A stretch of 64,000 nt of DNA from Watersipora subatra (taxonomy: Eukaryota; Bryozoa; Gymnolaemata; Cheilostomatida; Watersiporidae): assembly GCF_963576615.1 (NCBI RefSeq), contig NC_088708.1, positions 44,379,196 through 44,443,195 on the forward strand. The letters are read 5' to 3'. Positions within the stretch are counted from its first letter, which is position 1. Every line of letters begins with the position of its first letter. A program made the translations under genes and the position numbers. Under the pieces are notes generated by a model. That model was not told the DNA's origin and searched no databases. It worked only from the letters and a program-made list of their open reading frames with translations. Below, piece by piece: positions 10,586-22,637 of the stretch.

Positions 10586-13374
10586 TGGTGAGTCTTTTGA
10601 TACTAAATAACTGTAATTTGAATTGTGTTGCAAGTCAACCTTTAAACTTTAATATCTGATGTTATTGCGGTAAACCATGAATGTTCATTGACAACTTAAA
10701 TGAACATGCAGCAATCTAAAATTAATGAATGCAGATCGTACTACGGGCCGACGATTTTTTCAGAATTTTTTTTAAAGCTATACTAAGTATTAAAAGTATT
10801 TTCAGTTACAAAAACTGCAAATTGAATAAATGAAAGTTTTCTAGTTGCCTCAGTATCAACAGATAAATGTCCAGGAGCGATATTTCAATAGCATAAGTAT
10901 TATCTTTTTTCATTGGTTTCTAAAAAATGTTTCCTTGTCTTGTTTTTACAGTTAAAAAATTTCAACATTCTAAAAAGCTACAAATATGTTAAAAATGACT
11001 AAAATAGTTCAGTACTAACAGTTTATATTAGCAAACACCTGACGAGTAGAATAAAAGCTTCAGCCTTCAGCTCTTATTATTGGGAGTTATCGCTCATTGA
11101 GTAAGAAAGGAAGACAAATTTAACTTTCCCAAAACACTCATTCAAGTGTATCCATACATTTACATAGACATAGCCTGAGTTATATCACCTGTAAGGCTGT
11201 GGTGATGCTTTCAAAAGGTTGAACAATCTTTGCTATATCTGTTGACCTGAAGCTGCTGTTACTGCTTTAAGACACATGCCCCACATACAGTACCTCAGAC
11301 ATACGGAGCTACTCATGGGTGTACTTGTGCTTATGGCAAGGAGGGAACTTATGATTATGTCAATGTATCACTATTTATATGCTTTATAATAATTAATTTC
11401 AAGCAAAACTGAAATCTCAAACATTTTTTAGTTTTCTTTGGAAAGTTTCATATGACGAAAGACATTTAAATAGCTGAAGCAAATTAATGAATGGACAGCA
11501 AAACGTTTTCCTATAAACATAGACATGCTACAAAATTATGTGTAGAATCTGTAGTGCACTTACTACAGCGTGTAAAATCATGTTTGAATACTATAATTTA
11601 GTTGAGGGTCTGTTACATCTTCAGATGGTTGAGACTCTGGAACCACAATGAGACTCTTATAGAAAACCTTGCTGTCTGTATATTTAAACTTTGGCAAGCT
11701 TCAAATCATAGAAAGGTAAACTAGGGTTATGTCGAGCTCAGACAGCCTATTTGCGTGTGTTCTAGTTAGCATTAGCTAAATTCATGACAGCAAATGGGTC
11801 TTTAACAAGTTGCAGTAGCGGCTTGGTGAGCATGTCACAGATATATCATTAACAGCTGGTGATTACTTGCAATAAAATTAAGATTAGTCTTCTCTCACTG
11901 TTCGTCAAACACCGAGTAAAGAGCAGAGAACTCTTTATATTGTTCACACGTGCCTTACTGTTGTTTATCAATTTAGCAATGAATGTGTGTAAACATAAAA
12001 GTTCTAAAATTCCTTTAGTTGAAGTGTACAATGAATACCCCTACTAACTACTCAAACCATAAACTTGTGGAATTCTGGTTACAGTCACTGATTTCCAGAA
12101 AGATATGATTTGTATGAATCTGAAAAATGGCTTGCATTATACAGAGTTCCTTATTAGTAACTTGTAAGCTGTAATAAAACTGGTAACTGGTAACTAACTG
12201 CATAACTATAGGGTAAAGCGCTTTCTTTTGACTAGTATTGTACTAAGGGGCTAGTTATTGGTCTAATGTTAAATTATTCAAAAGAGTTGAACCGAAAATA
12301 GCGTTATCGGTTGAAGTCTCCAAGTCTTTTTGAATGTCTATCAGCCACCTGTCCAGGTAGTAACTTGCATGTTTGAAGTACAGATGTAGCAAAATCAATT
12401 CAACTGTGCCAGGAGTAATTCGAGAAAAAATCAATTAAGTTAGTTGTTTTTATTGTAGGGTTTGGATGTTCATTGCAAGACTGTGTAGATATCGTATTTC
12501 ACCAGAGGTAATCAATAATTTGTAAGTATTTGGTCTAAAGCTTGTTTCTGCTAATAGGTTTGTAAATGTAGTTATAGTGTCGAGGCCAACATTTCTCTCT
12601 CAGCTAATTCTTTCTCAGGTGTATATTGATTTTTTGCTGAAATCAAATACAAATAATACAGAGAGTGCCTTTCATTTAACTATAGGCATACCAGCTTTAG
12701 AAAGCAGCAAAATGTTCTTCCCATGATGCTTCAGCGCTGTCACCTTCCCACAATTCCCATTATAATAGAGTTGTGGGTTCAATCTTTTACTGATTGACTC
12801 AACAATGCATTTGTTAAGTATGATGGAGTTACAATGACAAATGTGTTAGGTTCAATCCTAAATAAAAATTTATCTTTTTCAACCTCATCTCTTCATATAC
12901 ATACATGTGTGTACTCAGTTCCTGCAGCTCATTTCAGCATTGATTTGCTTTGGAAGCATTAGTAGTTGCAATAGCCTAAAGTGCAGCAAGTAGAATAAAT
13001 GGTATTCATTTAAACTTAAAGTCTATTTATTCTTATAGTGATCAATGTCTACCTGTGAACATACACTAAAGCAACCTACATCTGTCAGGGTGGTTATGAG
13101 AATATGAGTTATGAGAGCTGCCATACCCAAGAAGTTCAAAATATGACCTTTTGAAGCCTCCTTTAGATGAATATATAAAACCTGATTGTTTAAATTTTTT
13201 GTGTTGTTATTTTGTTGTTAAGTAACATGTCATCCATAATATCAACAATATGATAGTTTAATGTATCTTGTTTTTAAGATCTAAATAGTAACCTAATTAT
13301 AATCTAGTTAAAAAGTGACTCAGTTTTTTGTTCTCAACTGACTATATTGGCTAGATTGACTGTATATACTATGC

Positions 13375-13450
13375 TGAATATGCTGTCTTTGCTGAGTTTG
13401 TTGATTATGCTGAATATACTGAATATGCTGAATATGCTGTATGCTGAGCA
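13375..13450. repeat. Short tandem repeat (about 9-base tgctgaata-type unit)
   Basis: Imperfect copies of tgctgaata / tactgaata and related words follow one another for about 75 bases. Confidence 0.6.
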
Positions 13451-13813
13451 TGCTGACTAAGACGACTCATGCATTATTAATTATTAATGAGTAGATATGC
13501 TAGTCTAGTACTATCCATCTTAAATACTGTTCTTTGTGAAAGACTGCTTTGAAATACTTAATATTTTTTAAAGCTGATGTATGCTGTACCTTATTGTGCA
13601 TACCTCTTATACCATTTTAATATATGTGTGAACTTCAACTAGAAATAGCGCTATTGAACTTAAGTTTATCAAGATTTTGTCAGATCTATAACTCGCATAA
13701 GAACAGTCAAGAGCTGCAACTTCTAGTGTATTAGGAATAATAGAGCAACCCTTTATGACCAGAAAAGTGTGCAAACTGTTTCCATGTCTCTTTTAAATCA
13801 TGCATTAATATAC

Positions 13814-13930
13814 CTAGTGGCATAGTGATCTAGAATGCTCGGCTGGCAAACAACTAGTTGGAGTTCATATCTTCATAATGGTCACTGGTTGTGACCAGAA
13901 TGACATCCAACCTTAGATTGTTCACTGCAA
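13814..13930 (+). repeat. tRNA-derived SINE-like fragment
   Basis: It begins gtggcatagtgatctagaat, resembling a tRNA 5' arm with an A-box (tggcatagtga). About 35 bases later comes a degenerate B-box (ggagttcatatc). The body then continues with a small hairpin (ggtcactggttgtgacc). This is a remnant and not a functional tRNA. Confidence 0.4.
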
Positions 13931-14369
13931 CTTGGCATGTCTCCAGTCATCGAGGTTCCTTTGCCGTTGTAGTCAGACATGTCCAGCTAAGATCACAGAG
14001 TTATTGTTTATACGACGATGCTATTAAAAACACTTGTAGCCTCTGCTTGCGTTAAGCTAAGCAGACATCGTACACGATCTTTGAAAGATTGCTCACATAG
14101 TAGACCTTTAATTGCAAGTTTTCTATGAAAACCCAAGTCAATAGTGTTATCACCTGGAAAACTATTTCCGCATATGACATAAGCCTGGTAGTATAGAGCT
14201 TGCGTACAATAAAGAAATGATACCAATCATAAAGTTCCACTTGATTTCTACTAAAATCAATAAGCTAGGCAAATGAAATCACGGGCTCCTATTTGCCACA
14301 ACTGAAGATGTGTAGGTGTGCCTCAATCAGTTGGCAGTTTGCATACTCTAAGGCTGCGCATCCTTCAGG

Positions 14370-14612
14370 ATGGTCACAAATAGTTTCATCTGTTATTATG
14401 CACTTTTGGCTTTTTTCTTCACGTTGTCAACAATCATGCTGAACTCAATTTTTCATAATGTCGTCACATTCGCTGGCGATGTGGGTGCTGGTGTACGACA
14501 AAATGAGACAGAAGAAATCTCCAACTCAGAGGTTCTTATCGTTATGTCACAACTACCGGAAGTTGTGTCGATAGTCACTGCCATCTTCATCGTAGATGAG
14601 TATGGATACAAG
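14370..14612 (+). CDS. SLC46-like exon 1 (coding)
   Basis: Encodes residues 1-81: TM1, a glycosylatable loop (NET) and TM2 ending IVDEYGYK. An in-frame stop at 14349-14351 and the context cagGATGG support this ATG. Donor aag|gtaaga. Confidence 0.85.
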
Positions 14613-17600
14613 GTAAGATTGTGGCTGGCAGAAAACCTTGAAATGATTGAGTGGTTTTATTACATGTAGCTTGGTTTTATAAAGAAGAAAGCCTTAGGTA
14701 CTCCGGCAGCACTCCAAGTCAGCGTATTCCATGAGACTATTTGCACTATATTGCTAAATATAAAGCAGTTATTTAGTCAGACTGATGAGATACAACAAAC
14801 AACACGCTATAAGTAAACAATGCTGACCTGCTGTTGGTTGTCAGCTATAGTTTTTTGGATTTTATTCTGCTGTCTTATCTGGTAGAATTCTGATACACCT
14901 TTGAAAGCTTTATTGAAATTGCAGACGTAGTTTGTTAAATTGCTTGCACAGCTTATTTAAGTTTATATACGATGGTAAAAACTAAACTTGCAAAACTGTC
15001 AATGATACAAAAAATTGAATACTTCAAGTATACTAGCAACCAGAGTGTCATAGTACATGTGTAGCGCCTGCCACGGGTTGTTGTTAGATAGAGGCCAAAC
15101 CTGGTGTCAGGATGGTGTAGTACACGGACTCTACCTACTGTCAGGTTGTTGTAATACATAGGGTATACTTGCTGCTAGGCCAGCATGATACATGAGCTGC
15201 ACCTGCCCCCAGGCTGTCATGGTACATAAACTACACCTGCTGGCGTGGTGTTGTAGTACATAGATTACACTTGATGTCAGGCAGCACATCGCAATAGCTA
15301 AAGAATAAAGTTATATTGAGGGTCCAACACATACATGTACACTTGAAGATTATGAAGCTGCCTATTAAAATGTACAATATTTTCTTTTAGTTTACCTACA
15401 GACTGCCACTACTAGGACTGTCAGCAGCAGCAGTGATGACTCTGCTGCCAGTCTTTGACAGCCATTTGCCTTTGCTAACAAACTATCTCGGAGCAGCCAT
15501 ATTTGGATTATCTGGAGGAACAGCTCTCATATTTTTAGGATCTCTCTGCCATGTCATTCAACATTCAGGTAAAAGCGTTTCTACATAATGCTCACACAAA
15601 GGGCACAAGTAAACTACACAAAACTTAAAAATGTAATCGTACTGCTTTTAAGTGTGAAGATGTCAATGGGAAATTTTATTAGAAGCTTGGACAAAAGTCA
15701 AAATCGATATGCATGTAAGTAATGGAATAATAATGTGATTTCACTCAGACGCCACTATATGGCTATACAGCTAACAACATATCAACCTCTGGGTCTCTCC
15801 TGTTTCCCCTTTTGTCTACAGTTTGTATGCATTCTTCGCATTTTCATAGAAATTTATTCAGTTTTTTGCTGAATAAAACCTTCAAGTTATATATCATTTG
15901 TATAAAAGCATCTCTTGCACAAGAGACCAGAAACTCTGTCTTTATTATAAACCAATGAGAGCTTCTTCAAGTAACTTGTATGTAAGAAAACTACACAGGA
16001 TCAGTTGTTGTCAGCATGTTAAAGCTGTAAGTGTAACATTACACTAAAAGACTGTATATAAGTCTTGAAACCCAGATTTCATCCACAAACATCAGGACTT
16101 GTTATAACAGGATTTATAACAGGACTTCCTTTTAGAGGGAAGGACACAAGTTCATATATGCTATAACAGCTACTGCTAAATTACCTGCTGCCTATATCCT
16201 CTTAGACCAAGTAGATCATAGCAATTTAGTAATTACCTGTTAACAATAGGGCTCAGGGGGTTCACTCTCTTCTATTCATCCCCAAGGGCTAGTCTGAGAT
16301 GTTATAAAGTGCACCCTTTCTACTGACTTACACATTAATGAAAAACTACCCCTTATCACTTCATCGCCACAGACTAATTGCCCCCTTTTTTGCTCATGAA
16401 TACCCTTTTCCATTGTGTGGAACTCAATGAGACAGGTTTGGTCCCTCTCAACTGCACTAAGCAAAAAAAAACTTTTCTATGAAAACACTCTGGAGTGTCT
16501 GTTCACCACAAAACACCCCTAAAACATGTTTTTTCGTCACGCCCTTGAGGATGAAAGTTGAGAGGGAAACTCCTGGGCAATAGGGTTGTGATGTATTAGA
16601 ACTGCACCGCGTCACTGTAGTGCAGTAAGCAATAATTTTGCAGTAAATTACAACTTTCTAATGACCAGTAGCCATTTGCTGTTACTGAAACTGCAATCCT
16701 ACTGTAATCTGCCCACTGCGCTCTGCAGTATATTTGCTTCCATGATGCATTACCTGAAACCCACCAATTCATACACACTGCGAATATGTATTCTTCACTA
16801 CATGTTTGCTGCAACATTGTATTAATATCCAGGTGACACTGTAGATCAACTGACACTGCTGACTTTCCAATCATCTGTACTGCTTTGTACAAACTTGTCA
16901 GATGCAATATTCAGCAAGCTCATGAACTTGTACTCTAACTCCCATATCATTTCAGAATAGGGAGCCACGCATTATTACCACTTTGATCGATGAAATTGAG
17001 ATCTTTGTATTGTATTTCCATTTACACTATATATTAAAACCATTGTAGATATTTATTTCAACTGCATTCAATGCGCTAATTGTGATCAATCTGTTCACAT
17101 CTCACAATTTTGTTGTGATTGCAACTGAGTCAACTCAATACTTGATTATGTAAAACGTTTTCTCAAAAATGTGCTGGGCATGTATGCACAGTGTAATGTG
17201 CTAAGCATGTATGTACAGTGTAATTTGCTAGGCATGTATGTACAGTGTAATGCAAAAGTTTCCATTGCATTTAACACTCCTAATTGTGCACTAGCAACAA
17301 TCTTATTATATACAGCACATTGCGCAGTACGCAATACCACCACCGCAGAAATACTGCATAATACGCATTAGTAAATAGTATGTACTGTATGTATACTGCA
17401 TACTGTGCAGTAGCAAAAGAACATATTGCAATTATAGTGCATACAGCATGGCTATGACATGTTTATTACTGCAGTGCTAATGCAACTACCTAGATATCTA
17501 GGCTAAACACTACTGCAACTGCAATGCATTTGACATCTAGGCATCAGTGAGTAGCCTACTTATCAATGCGCAGTGATGATTTTTTTGTAATGGTCCCAAC

Positions 17601-20600
17601 CCCGGTTAACAAGATATTTACACGGTTAATAAAATGCGAAATTTACACAACAAACTAAAACCCTTTGCTTGGATCAATCTTTACTATAATAAGAACCACA
17701 TCTGTTCATCTGTCTGTCTGTCCAAAGTCATACAATTGGCGTTAGGAAAAAGTTTCAATCACGCGGGAACTGAACCCAGATAATCAGATTCCCAGCCAAG
17801 CACACTACCATCTCATCCACATTTCTACAACTAAGAATAATTGTACACATACTTATTACACACTGACTGCCAGCGTACTCAAACATGTATATAAATATAT
17901 AAATAGTGCTGCCTCTGTTATGAACTATCTTTATGTAATGCTGACTGCATATGAGAACTTGGGAATATTTTAGCCTTGTCTCTCTCACCCTGTAGTTAGT
18001 CCTTATGGGCATATTAACAAACTCTTATAAACTGCTGGTGCTTAAGCTACAGAATACCTTGACAGTATTTATCACACATCAACAGGTTTATTTTATCTCT
18101 CATCATCAATACTTGTCTTTCTCTAAACTATTTTGCCCATTTGTAAAAATTTTTCTGGCTTAAACTGTCTTCTTCATAGAAACTCACCATTCTTCTGTAA
18201 AACTCGCTGGGTATACATCTTTCAGGTATAAAATAATTAGATAGCTGATCTTCGTTCAACTTTGGAGCATGTGTCTTGGTCAGCCATTTTGAGAAATTAT
18301 AAAACAATTGATCACGTGGCCACAAAGTTTCCAAAAAATATTATGTGAGTCATCGTTAGAGATTACATAACATTTCAAAAAATAGGCTTCTTCTTATAAT
18401 AGAACTTTTTAACGAATAAATTTGATTTATTGATTGAATGGCAATCGTATTATATTAGCTTAAAGTGAAAAATCTTTAAAAACGACTAGACTATTCATTT
18501 GATCTACCAATTCAGGGCACTGTCAAGGGAAACTTTATTGCTAACTGGTCCGTTTATTGGCAGAAGCGGAAAAACTAACTACCAACTTTGGCAGAATGAT
18601 CGCTGTCATGTTGGCTGGCAGAGCAGCGGGAACACTTTTAAGCAAAAATGATGGAGTGATAACCCATGGACCCGTTGTGGTGGCCATACTCTCTACTGTA
18701 GCTTTGGTTGCTTCTCTGTTGTGCACAGGCTATGAAACAGGTTTGTAGCAAACATAAAGTAACCTTGACCTTTTACTATTCGTCAGAGGAAACACCTGCT
18801 GGACTCTTATTAACATCGATGAGTGCAATGTAGCAGCTGGTTGCTTATGAACAACTAAATATAACATTCTGAAGATGGTGGGGATAATTTGACCAACTAA
18901 AATACAAAACCTTGAGATTAAACAAATCTATACTATTATTGGCCATGGCTCATCCGTCCGTCCGTTTGTCCGCTTTTCTATAGCAAACACAGAGAATAAA
19001 GATTGGCACAATATTGTGAGGCTTCAGAGTGTGTTACAACATGGCTGATTAGCTCAACTGGTTAGAGCTTCAGTCTAATAAGCCAAATATTATGGCTTTG
19101 AGTATTGTATTGGCTAATATTCTATTTGTCTGTTTAAGTGCATGTGCAGAATTTTGTGATTGTAAGAAAGTTTGCACATTTAAAACAACTGATAATGTAC
19201 CTTTTAATAATGATGAGTCTGTGAGCCCTCTTGAGCGAATCTCAAATAAAGCTGATTCCAGATAGAAGGAATTAAATTAGAAATTCTAATTTGTATAATG
19301 AGGACGACTCATTTCAATGAATCAAATATACTCGACTTATTTCTCATTTGTCAATTACTGTAGAAAGGTTTATGAACGAATAGAGTGGTAGCTCTTATTC
19401 AGCTAGTTTAAATTTAATTGCTATATAACTGAAGTTTTCTGTTTCTTGTATTTTATCTTATAACTTTTGTAGAAGAGTTTTGTAAGATAAGTTTTTCAAG
19501 CAATATTTTTGCTAATGTTTGCTTTAATTATCATTTTAATAAAGGATTGAAAAAAATAGGATGATTATTTTTTAGAAATGTGTAAATTTATTACGTATAA
19601 ATATTTATACATTAATGAGTGTATAAATATGAGTGGTTTAAAAATGAAGCAATTAATTTCAGTAGATGTATGAATTTATGTACCTTTAACAGCCTTCGCT
19701 ATAGTTTAGTATTACCTTGAACTTACTGATATTCTCTAAGTTCCTTGAAATAATTTTTAAAAAAATGTTACGCTCTACATACTTTCTGTTGTGTACCGTA
19801 TAAATATTGACTGTAATAAACTAGAGAAGTCCAAAAGATCAGATCAGGTGTGAGGTCTCAACAACTCCTGACACTAACTATGAACTTTCTATGAGTCCTC
19901 ACAATGTTGTAGTCAAGCGTAAGGACTGTAACCCAAGGAGAGACTGGTTTCACACTTATGAGAGACAAGAAGTCCTACATCTAGTAGCCATTGTTCTTAT
20001 ACTGATTGTACACGAGACGTGTGTTTCATCTGAAGAGCTGGCAGCACGAGTTCTAGTATTGAATCCGACTAAACTCGACTGGAGCCAATCACAGTTTACT
20101 ACCTACCTTGTAGCTGTGCTTCTTTGTCAAGGTAATTGTTCTGTAGTAGCTATGACAACCGCAATGAAGAAAAACATAATTTAAAACAAAAATCGGCTTG
20201 CGTGTGACCTTTAAAAAAAGCCATAACGATACGTTGAAAAAATTCTATTAAAACATGCATAAGCTTGTAAAATAAGTTATTTTTCAACTAAAATTATATA
20301 TTGCAAAGCTTTGTCTTGTAACTCCGGCGCTTACAGCTGCTTTTTAATAAAATCAATAATTTCAACAAAGCCATGAATTTCTAGCGATTAACTGTCATGT
20401 TAGTAAAATAAAATAAGCACAATTAAATGCAATTGAAGCTCAAATTAATATAATGTAATATCTATATTTAGCTTTCACAAAACCATTTTGGTTTACCAAC
20501 TGAAATGAACAGTGAAAACCTCAAACAAAATGCCAAGGAGTGCCACATGCTGTTATTGTGTCACTAGATATTGTTGATCATTCAGTCTCATGTGTACATG

Positions 20601-21451
20601 TAAACTTCCTGTGAGCAGAGTACATCTTAACTTTGTGTATTGGATTAACAGCTAATACATGGGAGGAATTTCAACATCAATACGTGGCATGTTATTTTTA
20701 TGGTGTGCCAACATAGCTAAGGTTAGCTTTGAATATTTCGCTGGTAGCCAAAACAGTTCTTTTTTAAATTCATGAAACATATTACTCTTTCATTAAATGA
20801 AATTATACTTTTCACTGAAAGTCTGTTTTAAAAACTCTTTATTTCTCGGATTTTCTTATCATTTGTTTTGTAGGTCTTGGCAGCCTGCTGCTGATACCCA
20901 TCATAGTCAAACAATTTGACCTCTCTGAACTGACTGCTGTCATGATAGCCATTGCGTGCAAAGCTATCTCATTGGCCCTCACAAGCTTCGCTATCGAATC
21001 ATGGATGATGTATTTAACACTCCCTCTACAGATAGTAGATGGAGCTTGCCTAAGTTGTCTTCTCACCATTCTTACCAGACTTGCCTCACACAAGGATATC
21101 AGAAGGATACTATGCCTTACATTTATCTTCCGGATTATTTTGGAAAGTCTTGGATCACGCTTAACCCTATTCACTGCAACATGGTTAAATATCAAGTTAT
21201 ACAACAGCGCTTTTGGTGTGTTAGCCTTTGCTATGGTTAGTACTTTTGCTGGTGCATTATGGGTATCAGGAAACCTAAAAGCGTACAAGCACCAAACTTT
21301 GCTAGAGAATATAAGCTTAACGGAAGAATGCGAAAGCTCTGAAGATATAATGGCTAATGATTGGTTGCTAAACGCCTGTGACGATGAAGTACGATGCATT
21401 CTGACAGAAGGGGAGACAAATTCTAATGCGATACCTCCAGAGAGTACATGA
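14370..21451 (+). CDS. SLC46-like major facilitator superfamily transporter, five coding exons
   Basis: Exons 14370-14612, 15391-15568, 18564-18740, about 19838-20131 and 20874-21451 join with consistent phases (0,1,1,1) into about 489 codons, close to the usual SLC46 length of about 450-470 residues. The pattern is that of proton-coupled folate transporter relatives. TM1 is followed by a loop with an NxT sequon; then come the A-motif-like VDEYGYK, and LGSLCHVIQ then AEKLTTNFGRM between TM4 and TM5. After a long central cytoplasmic loop, LDWSQSQFTTYL marks the second half, ending in a charged tail. Family members move small organic substrates with protons across membranes; the substrate here cannot be told. 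It converges on INTS9. The exon 4 acceptor is the least certain junction. Upstream untranslated exons are not located. Confidence 0.88.
15040..15290. repeat. Degenerate minisatellite (about 47-50-base unit, about five copies)
   Basis: Copies share the words tgtcaggttgttgtagtac and acatagactacacctgc with heavy drift. Intron 1 of the SLC46-like gene. Confidence 0.6.
15391..15568 (+). CDS. SLC46-like exon 2
   Basis: Acceptor tttcttttag; donor attcag|gtaaaa, phase 1. Encodes TM3-TM4 (LPLLGLSAAAVMTLLP, then GAAIFGLSGGTALIFLG). Confidence 0.88.
17165..17255. repeat. Short tandem repeat (about 30-base unit, three copies)
   Basis: gcatgtatgtacagtgtaat recurs three times with small changes; intron 2 of the SLC46-like gene. 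Confidence 0.75.
17690..17830 (-). repeat. tRNA-derived SINE fragment
   Basis: On the minus strand, gtggatgagatggtagtgtg is followed by ctgggttcagttcccgcg, a good B-box (GGTTCANTTCC). The flanking ctgtctgtctgtcc words recur at 18945-18975. It is a non-functional dispersed repeat. Confidence 0.55.
18564..18740 (+). CDS. SLC46-like exon 3
   Basis: A branch-like tgctaac (18538-18545) precedes the acceptor ttattggcag. Donor gaaacag|gtttgt. Encodes the segment AEKLTTNFGRM, then TM5-TM6. Phases agree with exons 2 and 4. Confidence 0.85.
19040..19115 (+). repeat. tRNA-Ile-like SINE head or pseudo-tRNA
   Basis: ggctgattagctcaactggt followed by tagagcttcagtctaataag resembles the 5' half of tRNA-Ile (AAT anticodon region ctaataa) with a good A-box. 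The 3' half and B-box are degenerate (atggctttgagtattg), so it cannot form a complete cloverleaf. Confidence 0.5.
19838..20131 (+). CDS. SLC46-like exon 4
   Basis: Encodes the central cytoplasmic loop, TM7 and the loop before TM8 (ending LVAVLLCQ). The donor gtcaag|gtaatt is good. The start at 19838 was picked because it is the nearby AG with the right phase; its pyrimidine tract is poor, so this end may be off by some tens of bases. Confidence 0.75.
20874..21451 (+). CDS. SLC46-like exon 5 (terminal)
   Basis: Acceptor tttgttttgtag. Encodes GLGSLLLIPIIVKQF, then TM8-TM12 and an acidic tail of about 50 residues, stop TGA at 21449-21451. The glycine pair at the junction matches the family pattern before TM8. 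Confidence 0.9.
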
Positions 21452-21804
21452 TTAGCTATACTTGGTCGTTTCCTTCAGTTAGCTCAGAGTAACGCTGATA
21501 AACCTTTACTGCTGCCTTACAAGACTAAATTCATGAGAGGCAGCAAGATGAACGGATGACTGGTGGGGGTCCGCTGTGTTCAGACCTTTTGGAAACATGT
21601 GATGAAAGTTTTGGCTGACATGAATATCTATTGCTAATGCTAGTGGCCAATTGCCAACAGCGATTGACTATTGTCAATGTTATTCGTCAACTGCAGATGA
21701 ATGTCCATTACTAAAGCTGGCTGTAGACTTTTGCTATATATTATCAATACTGTCAACTGCTGTTTTAATCATTGTAATTCTCAGTTTATATAATTATTTG
21801 ACTG

Positions 21805-21810
21805 AATAAA
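21805..21810 (+). terminator. Poly(A) signal of the SLC46-like gene
   Basis: AATAAA lies 354 bases after the stop codon. Confidence 0.7.
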
Positions 21811-22383
21811 ATATAAGCAGGCTTTAGTTTGTAATCTGGAAGGAAACTAGTCGAAATGATTGAAGCTTATCAGTGAGAGAAATCCAAACTTGCGTCTGAG
21901 GATTAAAAACCAAGGAGATCTCCAAGCTTACACAGACTGGCCACGCACAACTCCAACAATAAAGTCCAGAGAGTGTTGCTCCTAACATTGTTTAATAGTG
22001 GTACCTTTACGGAGATATCAGTAGTCAATGTCATAAATAGCTCGGGATAGATGTATCACTCTGAAACATTTAGTGAAGTATAATTGAGTTAGCCATACTA
22101 ACTGCATAGATAATAAAATTGCACTTTAAAAGGCCTATGTTATGTTATACTTGAAATGAATTGAAATTAAGTTGCTTAATTTGGCTGAAAGAAAAACTGA
22201 GAGACAAAAGCTGCAGCCTCGTGCACACGGTAATTGCTCGATTTCTGAAAATAGATGAAATCCCATGAATGTTTGTCTCTATAGAGATTGAGTGTCTCTA
22301 CCTGCATCAGCTGGAGTGGGGCTACACTGCTAACTATAACTAATTGCACCTGAGGTTCAATATCTCCAGAGAAGACAATTGCA
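21811..22383. other. Intergenic space between convergent genes
   Basis: No gene or clear repeat; it lies between the two facing poly(A) signals. Confidence 0.5.
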
Positions 22384-22389
22384 TTTATT
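22384..22389 (-). terminator. INTS9: Poly(A) signal of INTS9
   Basis: AATAAA on the minus strand, about 108 bases after the INTS9 stop codon. Confidence 0.65.
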
Positions 22390-22496
22390 ACTCATAGATA
22401 CAGTCACATGTACAGCGGATACCTTGTATTAGCCTGGCTATTTATGGGTATTTACAAATAATCTTATTAAAAGCTGCTTATTAAAAGCTGAGTTGG

Positions 22497-22637
22497 TCAG
22501 CGGTCAGACAGTCTCGCTGCCTCAATTCTCTGCAGCGATTGGAGAGTCGCATCTCTTATCTTCACTCGCACTGCTTCAGCGTCGCACACTATGTGTATGG
22601 AGTCGTCTTCTATGCGAATGAGTGAGCCTTCATTTGG
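22497..22637 (-). CDS. INTS9: INTS9 exon 18 (terminal)
   Basis: Acceptor ttgtag; residues 614-659, containing the C-terminal domain strand-helix segment [15 protein letters not shown], then TGA. The tail AARLSDR goes a few residues beyond the human end. Confidence 0.93.
   Translation of the reverse strand, partial: PNEGSLIRIEDDSIHIVCDAEAVRVKIRDATLQSLQRIEAARLSDR

Larger units (their letters stand above)
8913..13800. other. Non-coding, AT-rich region without a recognised gene
   Basis: No open frame here has coding character. It contains a possible SINE remnant near 12690-12800 (a ttgtgggttcaatc B-box-like word), a small tandem repeat at 13375-13450, and a candidate untranslated first exon near 10480-10585. 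Otherwise I see nothing that can be assigned. Confidence 0.55.

Noticed and set aside
12690-12800. SINE with B-box word gtgggttcaatc
   Set aside because: A single box-like word without a convincing A-box or a second copy in the window; kept only as a possibility.
14008-14240. Overlapping minus-strand ORFs before the SLC46-like start
   Set aside because: Short, AT-rich and overlapping in two frames, without domain or splice support.
16276-16907. Two minus-strand ORFs (62 and 103 codons) in SLC46-like intron 2
   Set aside because: No family resemblance, no splice context, and composition typical of intron DNA.
19040-19115. Functional tRNA-Ile gene
   Set aside because: Only the 5' half resembles a tRNA; the TPsiC arm and B-box are degenerate.
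20839-21399. 186-codon minus-strand open frame
   Set aside because: It is antisense to the last exon of the SLC46-like gene, whose family match and splice phases are clear.
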